Made by a program: the position numbers and the translations under genes. Below, in pieces: positions 26,136-34,879 of a stretch of 37,050 nucleotides of DNA (position 1 is its first letter; every line of letters starts with the position of its first letter). Under the pieces are notes generated by a model. That model saw only the letters and a program-made list of their open reading frames with translations. It made no database searches and was not told where the DNA came from. The DNA is from Alphaproteobacteria bacterium (lineage in GTDB: Bacteria; Pseudomonadota; Alphaproteobacteria; SMXS01). The stretch covers positions 1 through 37,050 of the forward strand of contig JAURPT010000169.1 of NCBI GenBank assembly GCA_030836535.1, written 5' to 3'.

Positions 26136-27458
26136 ATGAATGTCTATCAGCAAACCTATCAGGACAAGTGCGTCTCGGCTGCCCAGGCTGTCGCCACGAT
26201 CGACGACCGATCCAATGTTGTTCTGGGGATGAGCGCGTCGATGCCGCCGGCGTTGATGCAGGCCCTGGCGCAGCGCGCCCAAGAAGGCGCCTATGAATGC
26301 CTCGACCTGTTTTACATGCATTCGACCGAAGCTGCCTATAACAGCATCCTGCAGGCCGACTTGATGCATTGCGTGCATCCGCACCCCCTTTTTATGAGTG
26401 CTTATGACAGAGCCCTGGCCAAGCAGGGCCGCGATCAAGACGAAGACTGGGTCGGCTACATTCCCTGCATGTTCCACCAGGCGGGGCGGCTACTGACGGA
26501 AAATATTTCGCCAGATGTTTTTATGGTGACGGTCTCACCCATGGATCGGGCGGGCTATTTTAGCCTGGGGACGAATGCCGACTACGGTGCAACCGTTATT
26601 CTTCATGCAAAGAAGTTGATCTTGGAGGTGAACGAAAATATGCCGCGCACCTTCGGCGAGAACCAGGTGCATATCAACGATGTCGACCTGGTCGTGGAAC
26701 ACAATGTGCCGCTCATGCAGGGCATACTTGGCCCCGCCCAGCCGGAAGATATTGCTATTGCGGGCCAGATTGCAGAAGAAATCCCCAATGGGGCAACCTT
26801 GCAAATGGGGATCGGGGCTATTCCCAATATCGTGTTAGAGCACCTGGCAGAGCATGAAGATTTAGGCCTGCATTCCGAACTGTTTTCACCGCCCATGGTG
26901 TCGCTCATTCGGAAAGGCGTGCTGAATGGTCGCGCCAAAACGGTATTGCCGCACAAACATGTCTTCACACTCGCGATCGGTGATAAAGACACCTACGACT
27001 TCATGGATGACAACCCCTCGATTGCCGGCTACCCGGCATCATGGGTGAACAACCCTTACGTCATTCGCAAGAATGACCGAATGGTCTCTGTGAATTCTGC
27101 AATTGAAATTGACCTCACAGGCCAGATCAATGCCTCTGCCATTGGTGGCCTGCCATTCAGCGGCACGGGCGGGCAGCTCGACTTTGTCCGGGGGGCTTAT
27201 GCGTCACGGGGCGGCAAGTCATTCATTGCCATGCGATCCGTCACCAAAGACACCACCATGTCCAAGATCGTGCCCACCATCCAGGGTGGCACCGTGACCG
27301 ACACGCGAATGGATACGCATTTTGTCGTCACCGAATATGGCAAGGTCAACCTGAAGGGGCGCTCGCTGGCAGAACGGGCAGAACTGCTGATCAGCATTGC
27401 CCACCCCGACTTCAGGGATGAGTTAAAGACCGCTGCTGAGAAGATGCATCTCTTCTAG
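26136..27458 (+). CDS. Acetyl-CoA hydrolase/transferase family CoA-transferase
   Basis: A 440-residue protein of the class I CoA-transferase family that holds 4-hydroxybutyrate CoA-transferase and acetyl-CoA hydrolase. The catalytic Glu is E248 in LGLHSELFSP, followed by the glycine loops GGLPFSGTGGQLDFVRG; N-terminal VLGMSASMPPALMQAL matches the first domain. It moves CoA from acyl-CoA donors to a carboxylate and so would activate organic acids for breakdown. It starts 12 bases after the small gene. It ends in TAG 18 bases before the convergent MFS gene, with no clear terminator between them. Confidence 0.9.
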   Translation: MNVYQQTYQDKCVSAAQAVATIDDRSNVVLGMSASMPPALMQALAQRAQEGAYECLDLFYMHSTEAAYNSILQADLMHCVHPHPLFMSAYDRALAKQGRDQDEDWVGYIPCMFHQAGRLLTENISPDVFMVTVSPMDRAGYFSLGTNADYGATVILHAKKLILEVNENMPRTFGENQVHINDVDLVVEHNVPLMQGILGPAQPEDIAIAGQIAEEIPNGATLQMGIGAIPNIVLEHLAEHEDLGLHSELFSPPMVSLIRKGVLNGRAKTVLPHKHVFTLAIGDKDTYDFMDDNPSIAGYPASWVNNPYVIRKNDRMVSVNSAIEIDLTGQINASAIGGLPFSGTGGQLDFVRGAYASRGGKSFIAMRSVTKDTTMSKIVPTIQGGTVTDTRMDTHFVVTEYGKVNLKGRSLAERAELLISIAHPDFRDELKTAAEKMHLF

Positions 27459-27476
27459 CAGGCGGTTTTTCCTATT

Positions 27477-28739
27477 CTAGTCTTCAAGTGGTTCGTTGCG
27501 CTTGTCTTTCAGGGTCAGCGCCACCAGGAAGGCGACGACTGCCATGGCTGACATATACCAGCCAAAAGCCATGTCATCATGGGTGCGTTCAATAAGCCAG
27601 ACCGCCACCATCGGGGCTGTACCGCCAAAGATGGCAAAGGTCAGGTTGTAGCCGATGCTTACGGCGGTCACACGCACTTCACTCGGGAACATTTCTGCCA
27701 TGGCTGCCGGGATTACAGACATGAAGGTGGCAATCAGGGCTGCAAAGCCCACCTGGCCCAAGAAAATCATCATCGCATCCTGCTGGTGCATCAGTGTAAG
27801 CAGTGGATAGGCGAAGATTGCCAAGCCACCCATGCCCAACAGCATCATCTTCTTGCGGCCCCATCTGTCGGAAATGATCGCCGCAATGGGGATGAAGACC
27901 AGCAAGACGGCCATGGCCGCGGTGTTGATATCCAGTGCTGTAGAATTGGGTTCTTTCATATAGTCGACCAACCAGGTCACGATATAGACGAACATCAGGT
28001 AGAAGCTGATGGCTGATACAATGTTGAGGGCCGACAGACGCAGCATGGGCTTTAGGTATTTGGTGAAGGTCAGCTTGATGGGTGAGGCTTCCGGCTTGGG
28101 GCTGTCTTCTGTGCCCATATGGCGGCGGATGACATAGCCAAACAGGGCAACCACGATGCCGCCGAGGAAAGCACACCGCCAACCCCAGCTGATCAGGTCT
28201 TCATGGGGGATGATATTGCTCAGACCCGCACCAACGGCGGACCCCAGCATGGTGCCGGCAACACCGCCCCACATGGCCCAGCTGGCAAAGAAACCACGCT
28301 TGCCCCTTGGTGCCTGTTCAGCCAGGAAAACAACAGAGCTGGTATATTCACCACCGACAGCCAGGCCTTGGGCCATGCGTAACAATACCATCAACACAGC
28401 AGCGGCTATGCCGATGGTCTCATAGGTTGGCAGAAAGCCAATCAGGAACGTGGGGACGGCCATCATCATGACAGACAGCATCAGTGCCTTTTGGCGGCCG
28501 AGCTTGTCGCCGATATGGCCGAAGAAGGCACCACCAACAGGGCGCATCAGGAACCCGGCAGCAAAGGCACCAAAGGTCGCAATCAGCGAAACCGTTGGAT
28601 CATCGGACGGAAAGAACTGCTGGGCAATAATCGGGGCGAAAAAGCCGTAGACGGCAAAGTCGTACCACTCCAGCACATTACCAGCCACGCCAGCGATAAT
28701 TGTTTTACGACGCGACGGCGCCTGTGTTGTCTCGGTCAT
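27477..28739 (-). CDS. MFS transporter, metabolite:H+ symporter (MHS) type
   Basis: A 420-residue 12-helix transporter. The N-terminal GNVLEWYDFAVYGFFAPIIA is the hallmark of the MHS family (ProP, ShiA, KgtP, CitA), followed by the MFS loop HIGDKLGRQKAL (loop 2-3) and a central repeat SDRWGRKKMMLLG. Members import organic acids, betaines or shikimate with protons, so it could feed the nearby catabolic genes; the substrate is not readable from sequence. It lies 26 bases downstream of the ZIP gene on the same strand and may be co-transcribed. It ends in TAG. Confidence 0.9.
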   Translation of the reverse strand: MTETTQAPSRRKTIIAGVAGNVLEWYDFAVYGFFAPIIAQQFFPSDDPTVSLIATFGAFAAGFLMRPVGGAFFGHIGDKLGRQKALMLSVMMMAVPTFLIGFLPTYETIGIAAAVLMVLLRMAQGLAVGGEYTSSVVFLAEQAPRGKRGFFASWAMWGGVAGTMLGSAVGAGLSNIIPHEDLISWGWRCAFLGGIVVALFGYVIRRHMGTEDSPKPEASPIKLTFTKYLKPMLRLSALNIVSAISFYLMFVYIVTWLVDYMKEPNSTALDINTAAMAVLLVFIPIAAIISDRWGRKKMMLLGMGGLAIFAYPLLTLMHQQDAMMIFLGQVGFAALIATFMSVIPAAMAEMFPSEVRVTAVSIGYNLTFAIFGGTAPMVAVWLIERTHDDMAFGWYMSAMAVVAFLVALTLKDKRNEPLED

Positions 28740-28765
28740 GTTTTATCTTTCTGGCATTGTTGTGG

Positions 28766-29524
28766 TCAGGCCACGATGGCAATCAGCGCCATGGTGGTAA
28801 AGCCGAGAATGGCAACAATCCATTGAATGGTGAGGCCATAGTCACGCTGAATGGCATTTGGCAATATGCTGCCTAAACTCATGTAAAGGAAAGTAGCCGC
28901 GGCTACCGAATCGAACAGCGCTTCAAAAAGAACACCGGACCGACCCGTAAAGGCCTCTGCCATGACGCTGCCCAGTACGACGCCAATGGGCGTCATCAGT
29001 GAAAAGACATAAATCTGCCGCTTGCTTTCGCTAAGCGCTGTATCGGATTTGGCAAGCGCCACGCCCAGGGCGAAGCCAGCGCTGCTTTTGTGGGCCATAA
29101 TAGCCACGAAAAGCGCTATAGAGCTGGCCATGCCGCCCTCAATGCCCAGGGCGGCACCAGCAATGATGGAATGGACCGACAGCATAATCATCAGCAGGAT
29201 AGGGGTGCGGTCCTTATGGGCGCTTCCCTTGGAGCTGGCGTGATCAAATAAGAGTATCGCCAGTATTCCAATGCCGGCAAACAGGGGAGCCAATGGAAAG
29301 TCCTGGTTGGGCATTAACGTTGTAATATTGGACTCGGCGTCGGGTAACAGGTGCAGCAAACCCGCGCCCAGGAATACACCGCCGGCAAACGCTTCACCGC
29401 GCTGAAAGCCGACGCCCGCACCATGCCCTGAAAGCGATTTTTTTCTGAGTGGCGCTAAGCCTCCCAGCACACCGGCCAGAAATATGACGACAATATAGGC
29501 AACTTTGATCCCTACGACTTCCAT
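28766..29524 (-). CDS. ZIP family metal transporter
   Basis: A 252-residue ZIP (zinc/iron-regulated) permease. Metal-site motifs HLLPDAESN, SVHSIIAGAALG (helix 4) and MAHKSSAGFALG (helix 5) are present, with eight hydrophobic helices predicted. It takes up Zn2+ or other divalent metals. ATG 29524 is chosen because GGGGAAGG lies upstream; an earlier in-frame start at 29557 has no ribosome site. It is divergent from trhO, with 182 bases between them. No Zur- or Fur-like box is recognised. Confidence 0.85.
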   Translation of the reverse strand: MEVVGIKVAYIVVIFLAGVLGGLAPLRKKSLSGHGAGVGFQRGEAFAGGVFLGAGLLHLLPDAESNITTLMPNQDFPLAPLFAGIGILAILLFDHASSKGSAHKDRTPILLMIMLSVHSIIAGAALGIEGGMASSIALFVAIMAHKSSAGFALGVALAKSDTALSESKRQIYVFSLMTPIGVVLGSVMAEAFTGRSGVLFEALFDSVAAATFLYMSLGSILPNAIQRDYGLTIQWIVAILGFTTMALIAIVA

Positions 29525-29706
29525 GGTGCCTTCCCCTTTTTCACCCTGGGGCATCATGATGACAGGGAAACCAGATGAAAAGAAGAGTTGTGTTGAGATT
29601 TGTTTAGCAGATTTGACCTTCCCGCATTTCCCGTTATGGTGCCCGCAGACAGTCGGTTTGGGCTATTGCGTGGGGCTGCAGGCCGATTTTACAGGATACA
29701 GGAACT

Positions 29707-30681
29707 ATGGAAGACCAGGTCGTAATTGCCGCTCTTTATCACTTTGCGCCGCAGCCGGACTTTGCCGAACTGCAGGCGCCTTTGCAGACCTGTTGCAACG
29801 AGGCTGCCACGCTGGGTACGTTGCTTCTGGCTGAAGAAGGCATCAATGGTACCATTGCAGGCCCGCGTGCCGGCATTGACGCCGTTTTGGCCCAAATTCG
29901 AGCCATCCCCGGCTTCGAAGCGCTGGAACATAAAGAATCCTATGCTGAAGAAAATCCCTTCCTGCGTATGAAAGTGCGCCTCAAGAAGGAGATCGTGACC
30001 ATGGGGGTGCCGGGGGTAGACCCCAATGACATTGTCGGCACCTATGTTGACCCCATGGAATGGGATGAGCTGATCAACGACCCGGATGTTGTCGTTATCG
30101 ATACGCGGAATGATTATGAAGTGGCCATCGGTACCTTCAAGGGGGCGATAGATCCGGACATTAAAACCTTCCGTGAATTTCCGGACTGGGTTCGCGCGCA
30201 GGAATACATCACGCCGGACACAAAAGTGGCCATGTTCTGTACAGGCGGCATTCGGTGCGAAAAATCGACAGCGTTCCTCAAGGCCGAAGGGGTCAAGGAC
30301 GTTTATCATCTCAAAGGCGGTATCTTGAAATATCTGGAAAACGTGCCGGAACAGGATGAACTCGGGAACGACAATATGTGGGAAGGCGACTGCTTCGTCT
30401 TTGATGACCGGGTTTCCGTTGGCCATGGTCTGGTGCCCGGGGATTACGGTATGTGCCACGCTTGCCGCCGACCGGTAACGGCAGAAGATATGGCTTCTCC
30501 CTTGTTTGAGCAAGGCGTTTCCTGCCCCCATTGCCACAATGAAAGAACCCCGGCGCAGCGGCAGCGCTATGCCGAACGGCAGCGGCAAATTCAGTTGGCC
30601 AAGCAGCGGGGTGAAGCACATCTTGGTGCGCAGCCGCCCAGGGAGGATGCGCACAAGGTCGACCAGGGCGAGGGTAAGTGA
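29707..30681 (+). CDS. trhO: tRNA uridine(34) hydroxylase (rhodanese-like TrhO/YceA)
   Basis: A 324-residue protein with the TrhO/YceA layout: an acylphosphatase-like N-terminal domain ([15 protein letters not shown]), a rhodanese domain (about 120-215) with active-site C178 in [12 protein letters not shown] and a C-terminal zinc site CHACRRPV...CPHCHN. The enzyme hydroxylates U34 of certain tRNAs with O2 to give ho5U, the precursor of cmo5U/mo5U. ACAGGAAC precedes ATG 29707. Its TGA overlaps the GTG start of the GST gene by four bases. The length and motifs are complete. Confidence 0.93.
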   Translation: MEDQVVIAALYHFAPQPDFAELQAPLQTCCNEAATLGTLLLAEEGINGTIAGPRAGIDAVLAQIRAIPGFEALEHKESYAEENPFLRMKVRLKKEIVTMGVPGVDPNDIVGTYVDPMEWDELINDPDVVVIDTRNDYEVAIGTFKGAIDPDIKTFREFPDWVRAQEYITPDTKVAMFCTGGIRCEKSTAFLKAEGVKDVYHLKGGILKYLENVPEQDELGNDNMWEGDCFVFDDRVSVGHGLVPGDYGMCHACRRPVTAEDMASPLFEQGVSCPHCHNERTPAQRQRYAERQRQIQLAKQRGEAHLGAQPPREDAHKVDQGEGK

Positions 30682-31358
30682 CACGCTTCTACGAGGCAGG
30701 GATAGAACCTGATGGGCAGCCGTTGCCTATCCTCTACTCCTTTCGGCGTTGCCCCTATGCCATGCGGGCCCGTATGGCGCTGGTTGCCTCGGGGACGCCG
30801 TGCCGTCTACGCGAAATAGTCCTGCGGGACAAGCCCGATGAAATGTTGGCTGCCTCGCCCAAGGGAACAGTCCCGGTCGTCGTATTGCCGGATGACACAG
30901 TGGTCGATGAGAGTCTGGACGTGATGCAATGGTCGTTGGGGTTGAATGACCCTGATGACTGGTTGATCCCCCCGACCGAAACTGTCGACGACATGATGGC
31001 GCTGATCCGCCAATGCGATGACCAGTTCAAGCACAATCTTGACCGGTATAAATACGACACGCGATACCCCGGCGAGAAATCGACGGACCATCGTCAGGAA
31101 GGCCTCCTGTTTCTTGAGCTTCTGAATGGCCACCTGAAAGGTCAGCCCTTTCTGTTTGGTGAGCGGGCCTGCCTGGCGGATGTGGCAATCTTCCCGTTCA
31201 TTCGCCAGTTTGCGAATACGGACCGTGCGTGGTTCGACTCATTGCCTCTGCCAGAACTGCAGGATTGGTTGGCTTTGTGGCTCGACTCCGAGGTTTTTTC
31301 CAAGGTGATGACCAAGTTCCCATTGTGGAAAAAGACAGGCGAAGAGAACTTTTTCTAG
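30678..31358 (+). CDS. Glutathione S-transferase-like protein
   Basis: A 226-residue protein with a GST/thioredoxin-like N-terminal domain ([19 protein letters not shown]) whose CPYA motif keeps the Cys of omega-type or glutaredoxin-like GSTs, then [21 protein letters not shown] and an all-helical C-terminal domain ([16 protein letters not shown]). The start is GTG 30678, coupled to trhO by a GTGA overlap. It ends in TAG. The function is probably glutathione-dependent reduction or conjugation; the link to trhO is positional only. Confidence 0.85.
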   Translation: MTRFYEAGIEPDGQPLPILYSFRRCPYAMRARMALVASGTPCRLREIVLRDKPDEMLAASPKGTVPVVVLPDDTVVDESLDVMQWSLGLNDPDDWLIPPTETVDDMMALIRQCDDQFKHNLDRYKYDTRYPGEKSTDHRQEGLLFLELLNGHLKGQPFLFGERACLADVAIFPFIRQFANTDRAWFDSLPLPELQDWLALWLDSEVFSKVMTKFPLWKKTGEENFF

Positions 31359-31401
31359 GACTCCCCAAAGTCGTTTTCGGCTCATTTCAAATTCAACATT
31401 A

Positions 31402-31439
31402 AGGAGTGTTAAGTTAACACTCCTAATCGCTACTTTTTT
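31402..31439 (+). terminator. Perfect 23-bp palindrome followed by T6; probable terminator
   Basis: AGGAGTGTTAA / TTAACACTCCT around a central G (31402-31424) forms a 9-bp hairpin with a 5-base loop; a run of six T follows at 31434-31439, nine bases after the stem. It lies 43 bases after the GST stop. The gap before the T-run is long for a standard terminator, so an operator is the alternative. Confidence 0.45.
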
Positions 31440-31540
31440 GTAAACCGTAAATATATATTATTCATAAATATCAACAAGTTAAAAGAATAAAAATGTATAT
31501 ACGATGTAAATGTTAAGCCTTCTTAATTAATTTATCTTAA
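31440..31540. other. AT-rich non-coding stretch upstream of the riboswitch
   Basis: About 100 bases that are strikingly AT-rich compared with everything else in the window (ATATATATTATTCATAAATA and similar runs). No gene fits here. It must hold the promoter of the riboswitch and protease gene; several -10-like hexamers (TATATT, TATCTT) occur and I cannot choose between them. At its end ACCCA/TGGGT (31540-31544, 31551-31555) can form a small hairpin. Confidence 0.5.
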
Positions 31541-31554
31541 CCCACCTGCCTGGG

Positions 31555-31682
31555 TGCGTTTGGCACGATGAAATCAGAAAGACCAACGAAACGGCAAACC
31601 GTCGGCAACGGCGGGACGCAAAGCCACCGGCCCCACGAGGGCAGCGGAGCTACCGAAAGGCAGGCATGTTGTGCCAAACGTA
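31555..31682 (+). promoter_or_regulatory. Long-range helix that closes the riboswitch and buries the start codon
   Basis: CGTTTGGCAC (31557-31566) and GTGCCAAACG (31671-31680) are perfect 10-bp complements flanking the aptamer. With G-U pairs the helix extends to 31555-31570 with 31667-31682, 16 pairs without a bulge. The 3' strand contains the only usable start codon of the protease, GTG 31671-31673; the ribosome site AAAGGCAGG (31656-31664) lies between aptamer and helix. Ligand binding that steadies this closing stem would block translation. Confidence 0.6.
31585..31664 (+). ncRNA. Cyclic di-GMP-I (GEMM) riboswitch aptamer
   Basis: The conserved pieces of the GEMM-I aptamer occur in order: GGCAAACC (31593-31600); a hairpin CCGTCG-GCAA-CGGCGG (31599-31614) with a GNRA tetraloop; GGGACGCAAAGCC (31613-31625); CCGG (31627-31630); a variable stem CCC-CACGA-GGG; and GGGCAGCGGAGCTACCGA (31639-31656), the near-invariant 3' strand. 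This matches the well-known Vibrio Vc2 aptamer in sequence and order. It senses the second messenger c-di-GMP. It lies directly before a LapG-like protease gene on the same strand. No T-rich terminator follows, so control of translation is expected. Confidence 0.9.
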
Positions 31683-32301
31683 GCAAAACAAGCGACTACT
31701 CTTTTCATTGCATCTGCTATCGCAGTTGTTACCCTGGTAACCGGTGCAGAGGCAGGTGTTACCAAACAGCCTTCCTTCTTCAACTCCCCAGGAAATCGAA
31801 TATACCTCCCATTCCAACCTGCAAAAGTGGCAGGGCCTGTTGGTCAAGCATGAAGAAGCTGGCCTGCAGGGTGCAGCCGCTGCTGAGAGGAACGCCATCA
31901 TTGAAGAAAACAAGGACCGCCCTCTGAGCGAACAGATCGACGCCGTTAACCGCGAAATCAACCGCTTCTATTACGAAGAAGATGCCGCTCAATATGGCCG
32001 CGTAGATTACTGGGCTTCCCCGGCTGAATTCTTCGCCCGCGGCGCTGGTGACTGTGAAGACTTCGCCATCGCAAAATACATGCTGCTGAAAGCCATGGGT
32101 GTCGATGAAGACGCCATGCGGATCGTTGTTCTGGAACAGGCAAATGGTATTGGCCACGCCGTCCTGGTTGTCGACAGTGAAGACGGCCAGATGGTTCTGG
32201 ATAACCAGAGCGGGAAGGCCGAACTGGCTTCCGCCATCAACGACTACCGCCCCATTTACTCCGTCAATGGCAATGCCTGGTGGATGCACGTCGCCAACTA
32301 G
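31671..32301 (+). CDS. LapG-like transglutaminase-fold cysteine protease (frameshifted)
   Basis: A bacterial transglutaminase-like cysteine proteinase (BTLCP, LapG family). LapG is a periplasmic, calcium-dependent protease that cuts large adhesins off the cell surface. Start GTG 31671 opens a signal peptide (FIASAIAVVTLVTG, AEA cleavage site); mature family sequence begins with QEIEYTSHSNLQKWQ but is one base over: a +1 shift is needed in the CCCC run near 31786-31789. The catalytic Cys (codon 32053, GAGDCEDF), His (codon 32155, GIGHAV) and Asp (codon 32200, VLDNQ) are intact. Without the shift only about 60 residues are made. It is preceded by the c-di-GMP riboswitch and closed by a strong terminator, so it is a single-gene unit. 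It ends in TAG. Confidence 0.8.
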
Positions 32302-32337
32302 GCCGAACATTTCAACCAAAAGACAACACAGACAAAA

Positions 32338-32367
32338 GAAAGCCCGGCAATGCCGGGCTTTCTTTTT
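32338..32367 (+). terminator. Rho-independent terminator after the LapG-like gene
   Basis: An 11-bp stem GAAAGCCCGGC / GCCGGGCTTTC (32338-32348 with 32352-32362), loop AAT, then TTTTT. It is 36 bases after the protease stop; its symmetric A- and T-runs may also serve the convergent thioesterase gene. Confidence 0.93.
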
Positions 32368-32385
32368 GTTGGCATGAGGCGGGTA

Positions 32386-33300
32386 TCAGGCGAGTTCCGG
32401 ATAGATGCTTTCTTCAAATACGGCGCGCATTTGCGGCGGGAAGGAGCGGGCCCGTCGTTCTGTCAGGTCGAAACCCAGGCCGATCTGAGAAATCATCGAG
32501 ACAGGGGCACCGGTTGCCTCATTGAAGGACCAGTGGACCGAGTGCACTGTCTTGTCGCCGACGGCCAAGTGGGCTGATCGCGTAACGATGGTATCGCCGA
32601 GCTTTGGCGTGGCCAGCAGGACCTGACGGCTCTCCATGGTGGCGATGGCCATATTGTCATCACCCCAGCCGCGGGCAGAGCCACGCTGCTGCTTGATCTT
32701 GATGGGTAGCTTGGCGAAGGCCAGGGACGTGCCATCCTGTAGGTTCATGAAACCATGACTGTCACAATCATCGGCATCCAGCGTATAGGGCTCCAAGCGC
32801 ACCATGACCTGTTTATCTGCCATCATCTGCAGGGTGATATCGGTGCGGACGGGCTCCAGCGGCAAGCTGCGCGGGCGGCCATAGTCCGGCCAGTCCACAA
32901 TATGTGTCAGCGCCTGCTGGATTATTTCGTCGGCAAACGGCTTGGGCGCGCGGGTGGTGGCGTCTTCCAGCCGGATAACATTGTTGAATGTCGCTGCCCG
33001 ATCGCCAGTCTCGGCGTTCAACAGCTCCAAATAGACCGTGATGGCCTCGGGCGCAGCAGAGATGACACCGGCAATCACCTTTAATGGCGCGCCTTCCATC
33101 TGTTCCTTGTAAAAGCGAACATGGTTGTCATAGGCCTGTACGATGCTGCCGTCCTGTAGCAGTGCATTGGCATCCAAACCCAGGCTGGCAACGAGGGCGT
33201 GGGTCGCCTGGGCTGCCTTGCGGGCATAGACCCGCACATTCATATGGCCGAGATTGTCGATATCCGCGGGTTCGACGCGGCTTTCATGAAAGGTCTGCAT
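32386..33300 (-). CDS. Acyl-CoA thioesterase-like (hotdog fold) protein
   Basis: A 304-residue protein with two hotdog domains. The first starts ESRVEPADIDNLGHMNVRVYARK, the usual 4-hydroxybenzoyl-CoA-thioesterase-like opening with Asp and the GHMN motif; the second (about 160-300) has DCDSHGFMNLQDGTS in the matching place. It probably cleaves acyl-CoA esters, or binds acyl groups. ATG 33300. It lies 12 bases downstream of the MATE gene on the same strand, so the two are probably co-transcribed. It ends in TGA. Confidence 0.8.
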   Translation of the reverse strand: MQTFHESRVEPADIDNLGHMNVRVYARKAAQATHALVASLGLDANALLQDGSIVQAYDNHVRFYKEQMEGAPLKVIAGVISAAPEAITVYLELLNAETGDRAATFNNVIRLEDATTRAPKPFADEIIQQALTHIVDWPDYGRPRSLPLEPVRTDITLQMMADKQVMVRLEPYTLDADDCDSHGFMNLQDGTSLAFAKLPIKIKQQRGSARGWGDDNMAIATMESRQVLLATPKLGDTIVTRSAHLAVGDKTVHSVHWSFNEATGAPVSMISQIGLGFDLTERRARSFPPQMRAVFEESIYPELA

Positions 33301-33312
33301 GGGGACGATTGC

Positions 33313-34767
33313 CTAGACGTTGATTGTTTTCCATTTGCCGGTCTTGAAGCGCCAGCTCATGAGCCCTGCCTTTATCAAATAATCAAGCAGCAGGAAACTC
33401 CATACGGTCGCAATACCAACATCAAAAAGGTAAACGGCGACATAGCCGGGAATAACGCGCCCAAAGAACAGCCCGCTGAACACAGCGAATAGTGGGAAGC
33501 GGGTGTCACCTGCCCCGCGCAACCCCCCGCCCAGGGCGTTTTCAATCGCCATCATCGGTTGAGCCAGGCCCAAAAACAGGATGAATTGCACCGCCAGCAT
33601 CACGACTTCATCATCATCGACAAACCAGCGGGCGAAGGGTTCGGCTATGGCAATGATGATGCCGCCCATGGAGCCCATCACCAGAATGGCCATGCCCATG
33701 GACCGCCACCCGGCGCGGGCGGCCGCCTCCGGGTCTTCTGCCCCCAAATGCTGGCCAACGAGGGTGGCAGACGCCGTGGCAAAGCCATGGCCGGGCAAGA
33801 AGGCCAGCGCCAGTACCTGCACACCAATTTGATAGGCGGTGAAGGCTGCCGTGCCGAATTGGTTCATCAGACTCATGAAAGCGAGCATGCCGAACTGGAA
33901 CATTGCCCCTTCAATAGAGGCGGGGTAACCAATCTTCAGGATGCGTTTCCAGATATCAAAGTCCACCCGGAAACCATTGGGGCGGGGCTTGATCTTCAAG
34001 CGGTGCTTCTGCCAAAGCACCAGGAAGAAAATCAGCTGCACGAACATGGATATGCTCGAGGCCAGGCCGGCCCCAACAACGCCCAGCGCGGGCATGCCCA
34101 GATTGCCGTGTATCAGCACCCAGTTGAGAAAGATGTTGAGAATATTGGCGACAACGCCAACATAAAGCGGGGTGCGCGAGTCACCCGCCGCGCGCAGGGC
34201 AGCGGCAAACACAAAGGCCAGCGTGAAGGGCACGTTGCCCGCCAAGAGCCAGAATAGATAATCCTCACCCAGGGGGATAACGTCTTCGGCCATGCCGATC
34301 AGGGCCAGCGCGTCGCCCAACCAGGGCAGGGATACCACCCAGGAAAACAGGCCAAAGCCTGTCCCGATAATAATAGATTGGCGCAATACCTTGTCGGCCA
34401 AATCTTCGTCCTTGGCACCGAAGGCGCGGGCGACAAGTGCTACTACGCCCATGGTCAGGGCCATGGCCACGGCCTGAACGACCCAATAGACCTGACCGCC
34501 TGCCGTCACACCGGCGACGGCGTTGATCCCCAAATCACCAACCATCTTGATATCGGCCCAGCGCACGACGGTGTGCATGAGGGCGGCAAGGATGGTGGGC
34601 CAAGCAAGTTCCCAAATGCCGAGAGATTGGGGCAGGGGGGCTAGGCGGCTGGCGGGCTTTTCGCGGAAGTCCCACAGGCTGGAGACGGCTTCTTTTTCAT
34701 CCATGGGCTGTTCGGTCACCTGCGAGGGCGCCAGTTTCCCAAAGAATGATTTCAGCCGAGCCAGCAT
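33313..34767 (-). CDS. MATE family efflux transporter
   Basis: A 484-residue multidrug and toxin extrusion protein with 12 hydrophobic helices in two related halves. Characteristic parts are WPTILAALMHTVVRWADIKMVGDLG (helix 1), FGAKDEDLADKVLRQS (loop after helix 3) and LPGHGFATASATLVGQHLGAEDPE in the second half. It exports cationic or hydrophobic compounds with Na+ or H+. The first 40 residues are a soluble extension (DEKEAVSSLWDFREKPASR) longer than usual. ATG 34767. The 112 bases before it hold a repeated TTCTATAGGC (two copies, about 34827-34852) and no clear promoter. Confidence 0.88.
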   Translation of the reverse strand: MLARLKSFFGKLAPSQVTEQPMDEKEAVSSLWDFREKPASRLAPLPQSLGIWELAWPTILAALMHTVVRWADIKMVGDLGINAVAGVTAGGQVYWVVQAVAMALTMGVVALVARAFGAKDEDLADKVLRQSIIIGTGFGLFSWVVSLPWLGDALALIGMAEDVIPLGEDYLFWLLAGNVPFTLAFVFAAALRAAGDSRTPLYVGVVANILNIFLNWVLIHGNLGMPALGVVGAGLASSISMFVQLIFFLVLWQKHRLKIKPRPNGFRVDFDIWKRILKIGYPASIEGAMFQFGMLAFMSLMNQFGTAAFTAYQIGVQVLALAFLPGHGFATASATLVGQHLGAEDPEAAARAGWRSMGMAILVMGSMGGIIIAIAEPFARWFVDDDEVVMLAVQFILFLGLAQPMMAIENALGGGLRGAGDTRFPLFAVFSGLFFGRVIPGYVAVYLFDVGIATVWSFLLLDYLIKAGLMSWRFKTGKWKTINV

Positions 34768-34879
34768 TACTAACCTTCAATACCAAAAGAAGTGCCGGGT
34801 CGTCCTGTTCCCCGGCGGTCTTCTTCTATAGGCCATGGTTCTATAGGCTAGGGGCAAGCCTGTCCATGTGGGATATCGG

